NCBI GenBank assembly: GCA_947631015.1
Contig: CANRJS010000001.1
Span: 31,561 to 95,560 of the forward strand
Reading direction: 5' to 3'
DNA from: an uncultured Clostridia bacterium
GTDB lineage: Bacteria; Bacillota; Clostridia; Oscillospirales; JAAYOS01
DNA: 64,000 nucleotides
Under the pieces are notes generated by a model, which saw only the letters and a list, made by a program, of their open reading frames with translations, searched no databases and had not been told where the DNA came from. Shown here piece after piece: positions 59,036 through 64,000 of this stretch. Numbering within the stretch: the stretch's first letter is position 1; each line of letters starts with the position of its first letter. Made by a program: the position numbers and the translations under genes.

Positions 59036-60373
59036 TCAATGCTCCCAGGCAAACTCCGTTGCCGTCGCTTCCGGGACGTTCTCCTCGTCCCAATAGTGGC
59101 CGGTGTCGTGCAGATACTCGCTTGTGACGTTGAAGTACTGGTGACGCTCGAAGTCGCTGTGTGTGACGAGTCCCACCGGGTCGTCCCACGTCACGTCGAC
59201 GCAGTACCACTCCCCTCCGAGGCGCACCATGTTCCACGCGTGCTCCTCGAGGTCTGCGTGCGCCGCGCCGTTCACCGTGATGCATTCGATGCCGAGCATA
59301 TCCATAAACAATTGGAACGTGCCGGAATACCCGGAGCATATCGCGCGGCCGTTTATGAGCGTTCCGTAGGGATTCGAGTTGTCCGGGTCGGGCGAGCCGA
59401 GGCCGGGATAGAGCTCCGCGCGGTCATAGTCGCTGATGTCAATGATGTAGTCGTGGATGGCGAGCTCCTTTTCGTAGTCGCTCATACCGTCGGTGACGAG
59501 CGCCGCTATAGCTTCCGTCATGCACTCGTATATGGCGGCATTCTTCGGTGAGAGCGCGGACGCGTCGCCGCTCGTATACGCCGCGAGCAGAGTGTCGTGG
59601 TCATACACGTCGTCCGGCGAGGGAGAATATATCTCCGGCGTGGGCGATGTCTCCCGGGACGGCTCCGCGCTCTGTGAAGCCTCCGGGGACGGCGCGGCGG
59701 TCTCGGGCGGCACCTCGCTCGGCTCCGCGACGGTTTCGATGTCGGACGGCTCCGGGGACGGCTGCTCGACGCTCTGCGGCGGCGTGACCTCCGGCGACGG
59801 CTTTCCCGTCGGCGGTGCCGAGACTTCGGACGAAGGCTCCGCACTCGGCGACGGCTCTGCCGCAAGCATTGCGTCGAGCGTCCCGGACGGCGCCGCCCCG
59901 TCCATGCACGCAGCAAACGCCGCGGCTGCCGCGTCCGAGTCGCGGAAGACCGCGAGCAGGACGACGCGCCCGTCGCGGACTACCCTGCCGCTTTCCACGA
60001 GCGCCGCCTGCTCGGGGGCGTAGCCCTCGAACGCGGAGGCGCGGGAGAGCAGGTAGTCCGACATGCTCGTTTCGGCGGTCTCCGCCGCTTCCGTGTCCGC
60101 AAAGCGAAGCACCGCGAGCTCGGTCGCGTCCACGCCGTAGGGGTAGCATATCACGCCGTCCGCGACCGTCGAAACGTCGCCGACGTACAGGGCGGCATAA
60201 TCCTCAAAGCCGTCCTCGCCGTACCGCACGGCGTAGAGCTGCGGAGCCGAGTCCTGACTCTCGAGCACGGCGGCCGCGAGCTGTTCCGCGGACGGCTCCG
60301 CCGCCTCGCTTCTCTCGGCGCAGGACGCGATAAGAAATATGAAAAACAGGCACACAGCCGCGATCCTTTTCAT
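59036..60373 (-). CDS. Transglutaminase-like domain lipoprotein with long P/S/E-rich linker
   Basis: Lipobox-like LIASCAE; C-terminal INGRAICSGYSGTFQLFMDMLGIECITVNG...HAWNMVRLGGEWYCVDVTWDDP (Cys-His-Asp). Confidence 0.9.
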   Translation of the reverse strand: MKRIAAVCLFFIFLIASCAERSEAAEPSAEQLAAAVLESQDSAPQLYAVRYGEDGFEDYAALYVGDVSTVADGVICYPYGVDATELAVLRFADTEAAETAETSMSDYLLSRASAFEGYAPEQAALVESGRVVRDGRVVLLAVFRDSDAAAAAFAACMDGAAPSGTLDAMLAAEPSPSAEPSSEVSAPPTGKPSPEVTPPQSVEQPSPEPSDIETVAEPSEVPPETAAPSPEASQSAEPSRETSPTPEIYSPSPDDVYDHDTLLAAYTSGDASALSPKNAAIYECMTEAIAALVTDGMSDYEKELAIHDYIIDISDYDRAELYPGLGSPDPDNSNPYGTLINGRAICSGYSGTFQLFMDMLGIECITVNGAAHADLEEHAWNMVRLGGEWYCVDVTWDDPVGLVTHSDFERHQYFNVTSEYLHDTGHYWDEENVPEATATEFAWEH

Positions 60374-60461
60374 TTCATCTTCCTCTCAAAAGGTTTCCGA
60401 AAATCATTATAGCCCCGTGCCCCCGGGCGAGTCAATAAACAAATTGTGAACGAAAAGGAGA

Positions 60462-60492
60462 AGCTCCGAACGGCTGGATGCCGTTCGGAGCT
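60462..60492. terminator. Terminator hairpin
   Basis: AGCTCCGAACGGC-TGGAT-GCCGTTCGGAGCT. Confidence 0.8.
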
Positions 60493-60508
60493 TTCATGAT
60501 TTCCGTGT

Positions 60509-63500
60509 TCAGCGGTTCCGGTAGGAATAGACCTGCGCCGCGAAGCTCTCCGACATCAGGCGAAGAACCGCCGGTTCTATTGCGATATACGGGTAGTCGG
60601 TGACGCCGTCCTCAGTCCAGACCGTGCGGACAAGCAGGCAGCCGAACCCTGCCGCAAATAGCCGGCAGCTCCCGTGCGTGCCGTCGGCAGCTTTCTCGTA
60701 GACGCCATTGTCCGAGGCTTCAAAGCCCTGCGCGAGAAGCAGCGCTTCCTCGTCTGCGACCGAGTTTTCGGAGCGGGACACCGTAAGCATTGAGCCGGTG
60801 CCGTACTCCGACTCCCACGCGGCTTCGCTTCCGTCCGGCTTCACCGGCGTCCACGCCTGTACCGGGATGTATATGTACCACCCGTCGCCGTCATAGCGGT
60901 GAGCCGGGAAAGACCCGAAATTTTCTCCCTTCAGGCTGTCTGTCCAGTCCTCGACATAGAGCGGCAGTTCGTCCATGCCGTACTCGGTGACGTACCAGTC
61001 GTAAAGCGACTCCTCCACCGTGTTGCGGTACATCCCGAAGCTCAACGCATCCGGCTCGGCAAGGACTTCGAAACCGCCGTCGTCCCGTTGGAGCGCTATC
61101 GTGAACACACCGCTCCCCTCGCCAAGGTAGCCGTCCTCCGTGACGTACTCGCCGCCGATGGGGGCTATCTCGCGCCCCCCGGCGTTAGTCGGCTTTATCT
61201 CAAGGTACCACTCCCAAAGTTCGAGCGTTCCGTCCGGCGCGAGGCCGTCCAGCTCGCCGAGCTTTTGCAGGCCGACTGCGCGTGCGTCCGCGACGGTGTC
61301 CCGCACCGTTTCGGTGAGCTCCCCCTCCTCACGGAAGTATGACACCGTGACCGACTCCGCATCCAATGCGCGCTGCTCGGCGTAGTTCACTATGGGACCG
61401 AGGGAAGCGTAGTCCGACACCGTTACCTCCGCCGTCTCCCATGTGTCGCCGAGGTCGCGGGAGGTCATAACGTACCACGCGGACGAGTACCCGGAGGACC
61501 CGATCTTCATAGTGACCGTGCCGCCGTCCGACGTTATCGACTGCACCTGAAGGTCCTCGCCGGGAAGCGGGATCTCCTCCCATGTCCCGCCGCCGTCCTT
61601 GGTGATGAAGCACGGCGCACCGTCAAAGAGACGCTTTGCCACTATCAGCCGCTCGGGGCTTATAAATCCCACCGTCCCCACAAGCCAGCCCTCCTCGGGC
61701 CGCGCGGTCTCGGTCCAGGTGACGCCGCCGTCCGTCGTTCTGTAGACGTATGTGTCCGCCGACGAGACCCCGCGCGGGTAACAGGCGACGAGCCATCCGT
61801 CTGTTTGAGAGACCAGCCGCGCCCACAGCTCGGTGGTATCGGGGTAAACAAAGAGCGCGGAGACCTCGTTCCGGCCGGCAAGTCCTTCGTCTCCGCCGTC
61901 GACGTCCGCCGCCCACTCCTTTGGCGGCGCTATCGGCTCACCGAGGCGCTCCCACTCATCCTCGGGAGAATATCGGATATACGGAACGCCGCTCTCGTCC
62001 ACGGTTATCTCCGCCGTCTCCGGGTCCTCCACCCCTGCTATTAACGCCATCGGTCCGGGAATGCAGGAGAGGCGCACCGTGCAGCCGCCCTGCCGGAAGT
62101 CTCCCACAAGCGACAGCGTATAGTAGGGGTTATCCGGGAAGGCCCATCCTGCGCCGCAGAAATCGACGTCCTCGCCCGCGAGCATTTCCGCGACGGTGTC
62201 TTGTATGACGGGGCTGCCGTACTTCTCCGTGAGGTCGTTATACAGCTCTGCCACGACCTCCTTCGCCTCATCCTCGCTTTCCTCCGGCAGAAAGAGGTTG
62301 TAGGCGATATTGTTAAGCGTCGGCACGGCTTTGTCCGCGAACTCCGCGTCGGGGAGCTTCGACATGAAATTCAGCCACTCGCCGAACTCCCGTCCCCTGT
62401 ACTCGACCGAGCCGATAAAAAGACCGCCCATATCAAGCTCCGCCTCGTCCCCGGAAAGGCCGAGCTCCTCGACTATGTCGTCGTAAGTGGAGCGCGCTAT
62501 GCGGTCGTAAAGCGAGAAGTCAAAGACGGCAAGCGCGTCCTCCTCGGGCTCCGCCGGTTCCCCGGACGTCTCCGCCCCGGTGAACGTGCATCCCGCCGCG
62601 ACAGCCGCGACCGTAAGCACCGCAACGAGCGCAAGCACGGTCGTTCTCGGCTTCTTTGCAATAAACATTATGCGCTCCTTTATGCTCCCGGCGCTGCCGG
62701 TCATGGTGGTGGCAAGGCCGAGAAGGTTCGGGCGCTTGCGGCAGGTCATGCCGATGAGCGTCCTGCCGTATTCGGCGCGCTCGCTCTCGCCGAGGCGCTT
62801 TACCGTAGCCTCGTCGCAGGCGAGCTCGGAGTCGCGGCGGGACAGCAGCGCCGCGCACCAGACGAGCGGGTCGTACCAGTGGAGCGCGAGGCACACTCCG
62901 CGCAGCAGCGACCAGACGTTGTCGCCGCGGCGGAAGTGCGTGAGTTCGTGCTCGGTGACGTGGCGCAGCGCGGCGGCGTCCTCCGCCGCCTCCGGCGTGA
63001 CATATATCGAGGGCAGGACAAGGCCGAAAAGGCAGGGCGTCTCGACCGCGCCCGAGACGTACACATCCAGCGTCCCGCGAGTCCCCAGCTTCTTTCGCGA
63101 CCGTCTGAGCCGCGCGTATAATTTCAGATTTGAGAACACAAACGCGCACCCGACGGCGGCGCTTCCCGCCGCCCACACGACAGTCAGCACCTCGCGGACG
63201 GTGAGTCCGCCGTTCATGCGCGAAAGCGCCTCGCGGTCTGCCACCTCACGCTCCTCCGGCGGCAGCTCCGAAATGTCGACGCCTCTTTCCGCGTACTCCC
63301 GCGACACCTCGGAATACGCGGCGTTGTAGGTCATACGCGGAAGCTCTGTCTTCGCGAAGGAGGTTATCGCCTGCCCCGTCTCTGTTCCGGAAGCTGCCTG
63401 CACCAGATTGTTTACGCTCACCTGCGTCGAGCCGAAGCTGACGGGAATGAGCAGGCGCAGCAGCACCGGCAGCCAGAGAGCGTATTGCAGGCGCGGGCTT

Positions 63501-63577
63501 ATGCGTCCCTTCAGCGCGGCGCGAAGCGCCGTCACCGCAAGGATGAGCACCGCGGATGAGACTATCCACTCAAGCAT
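60509..63577 (-). CDS. BlaR1/M56 family metallopeptidase with large C-terminal extracytoplasmic region containing BNR/Asp-box-like repeats
   Basis: N-terminal M56: RHVTEHELTHFRRGDN (HExxH), SRRDSELACDEATVKRLG; C-terminal YRTTDGGVTWTET, ITKDGGGTWEEI, TSRDLGDTWETA. Confidence 0.85.
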   Translation of the reverse strand: MLEWIVSSAVLILAVTALRAALKGRISPRLQYALWLPVLLRLLIPVSFGSTQVSVNNLVQAASGTETGQAITSFAKTELPRMTYNAAYSEVSREYAERGVDISELPPEEREVADREALSRMNGGLTVREVLTVVWAAGSAAVGCAFVFSNLKLYARLRRSRKKLGTRGTLDVYVSGAVETPCLFGLVLPSIYVTPEAAEDAAALRHVTEHELTHFRRGDNVWSLLRGVCLALHWYDPLVWCAALLSRRDSELACDEATVKRLGESERAEYGRTLIGMTCRKRPNLLGLATTMTGSAGSIKERIMFIAKKPRTTVLALVAVLTVAAVAAGCTFTGAETSGEPAEPEEDALAVFDFSLYDRIARSTYDDIVEELGLSGDEAELDMGGLFIGSVEYRGREFGEWLNFMSKLPDAEFADKAVPTLNNIAYNLFLPEESEDEAKEVVAELYNDLTEKYGSPVIQDTVAEMLAGEDVDFCGAGWAFPDNPYYTLSLVGDFRQGGCTVRLSCIPGPMALIAGVEDPETAEITVDESGVPYIRYSPEDEWERLGEPIAPPKEWAADVDGGDEGLAGRNEVSALFVYPDTTELWARLVSQTDGWLVACYPRGVSSADTYVYRTTDGGVTWTETARPEEGWLVGTVGFISPERLIVAKRLFDGAPCFITKDGGGTWEEIPLPGEDLQVQSITSDGGTVTMKIGSSGYSSAWYVMTSRDLGDTWETAEVTVSDYASLGPIVNYAEQRALDAESVTVSYFREEGELTETVRDTVADARAVGLQKLGELDGLAPDGTLELWEWYLEIKPTNAGGREIAPIGGEYVTEDGYLGEGSGVFTIALQRDDGGFEVLAEPDALSFGMYRNTVEESLYDWYVTEYGMDELPLYVEDWTDSLKGENFGSFPAHRYDGDGWYIYIPVQAWTPVKPDGSEAAWESEYGTGSMLTVSRSENSVADEEALLLAQGFEASDNGVYEKAADGTHGSCRLFAAGFGCLLVRTVWTEDGVTDYPYIAIEPAVLRLMSESFAAQVYSYRNR

Positions 63578-63959
63578 CTCTGTCCTCCTCCATTTTCTTC
63601 AGAATGTCGTAGAGCTCGTCTATTTCCTTTTTAGAGAGAGGCTGTTTCTGTGTAAAGGAGCTCACGAGCAGGCTGAGGCTGCCGTTGTAGACTCTGCCGA
63701 GGAAGTCTTCGGTCTCCTTCATGGCTATCTCGTCGCGCCCCACGAGCGGGCGGAAAGACTTCTTCCCGCCCGACATGTCTCCCGCGACCGCGCCCTTGGC
63801 CTCCATCCTTCCTAGCAGCGTCAGCGTCGTCGAACGGCTCCAGCCGCACCGCTCGCGCAGAGCGTCGGTGAGCTCGCGCCCGGTCATCGGCGAGCGCTCC
63901 CAAAGGCATTCCATCACGCTCCACTCGGCGGGCGTGAGGCTGATGTTTTTCCCGTCCAT
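63570..63959 (-). CDS. BlaI/MecI/CopY family transcriptional repressor
   Basis: LTPAEWSVMECLWERSPMTGRELTDALRERCGWSRSTTLTLLGRMEAKGAV; overlaps the BlaR1-like gene. Confidence 0.94.
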   Translation of the reverse strand: MDGKNISLTPAEWSVMECLWERSPMTGRELTDALRERCGWSRSTTLTLLGRMEAKGAVAGDMSGGKKSFRPLVGRDEIAMKETEDFLGRVYNGSLSLLVSSFTQKQPLSKKEIDELYDILKKMEEDRDA

Positions 63960-63979
63960 CGGATATCCACCCCTTTTGT

Positions 63980-63991
63980 TTACATCTGTAA
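63980..63991. promoter_or_regulatory. Putative BlaI-type operator
   Basis: Palindrome TTACATCTGTAA ~20 bp upstream of the blaI-like start, matching the known TACAnnTGTA operator form. Confidence 0.65.
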
Positions 63992-64000
63992 TCAAATTAT

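Noticed and set aside
60509-63959. Beta-lactam resistance system
   Set aside because: BlaI and M56 homologs are present, but no beta-lactamase or PBP2a gene and no penicillin-binding sensor motif were seen.

Overview
A 64 kb chromosomal segment from a high-GC, spore-forming member of the Clostridia. It is mostly housekeeping and sporulation genes: asd-dapA-dapB; a large minus-strand block recN-argR-nadK-tlyA-dxs-[oapA-like]-[OLE-like RNA]-divPAP2-ispA-xseB-xseA-tsaD paralog-nusB-asp23; the complete spoIIIAA-AH operon; ligA; yunB; engB-lon; spoIIGA-sigE; tsaD-rimI-ywlE-like-polA; cysS-pgsA-rimO-recX-recA-prmC; and two-component and BlaI/BlaR1-type regulators near the right end. No rRNA, tRNA, CRISPR array or transposase was recognised. 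The strongest non-protein signal is a ~640-nt gene-free interval (about 16456-17097, minus strand). It has a TTGAAT-N17-TATAAT promoter and a terminal pairing that joins its two ends. It sits directly upstream of a small DUF21-like membrane protein between dxs and ispA, which is the classic context of the OLE RNA / OapA system. Other items worth a second look: a mosaic family of dispersed extragenic repeats whose hairpin stems differ between copies but stay paired (1.1-1.4, 9.6-10.05, 26.75-27.5 and 59.0 kb); two compact promoter-RBS-micropeptide-terminator units (31 aa and 27 aa) flanking a GNAT gene, the second resembling a single-TM toxin-type peptide with an operator-like palindrome; an unusual BlaR1-family protein carrying BNR/Asp-box-like repeats; a second TsaD/Kae1 paralog; and a spoIIIAE reading frame without a canonical start codon. 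Everything is from reading the sequence only; no searches were run.
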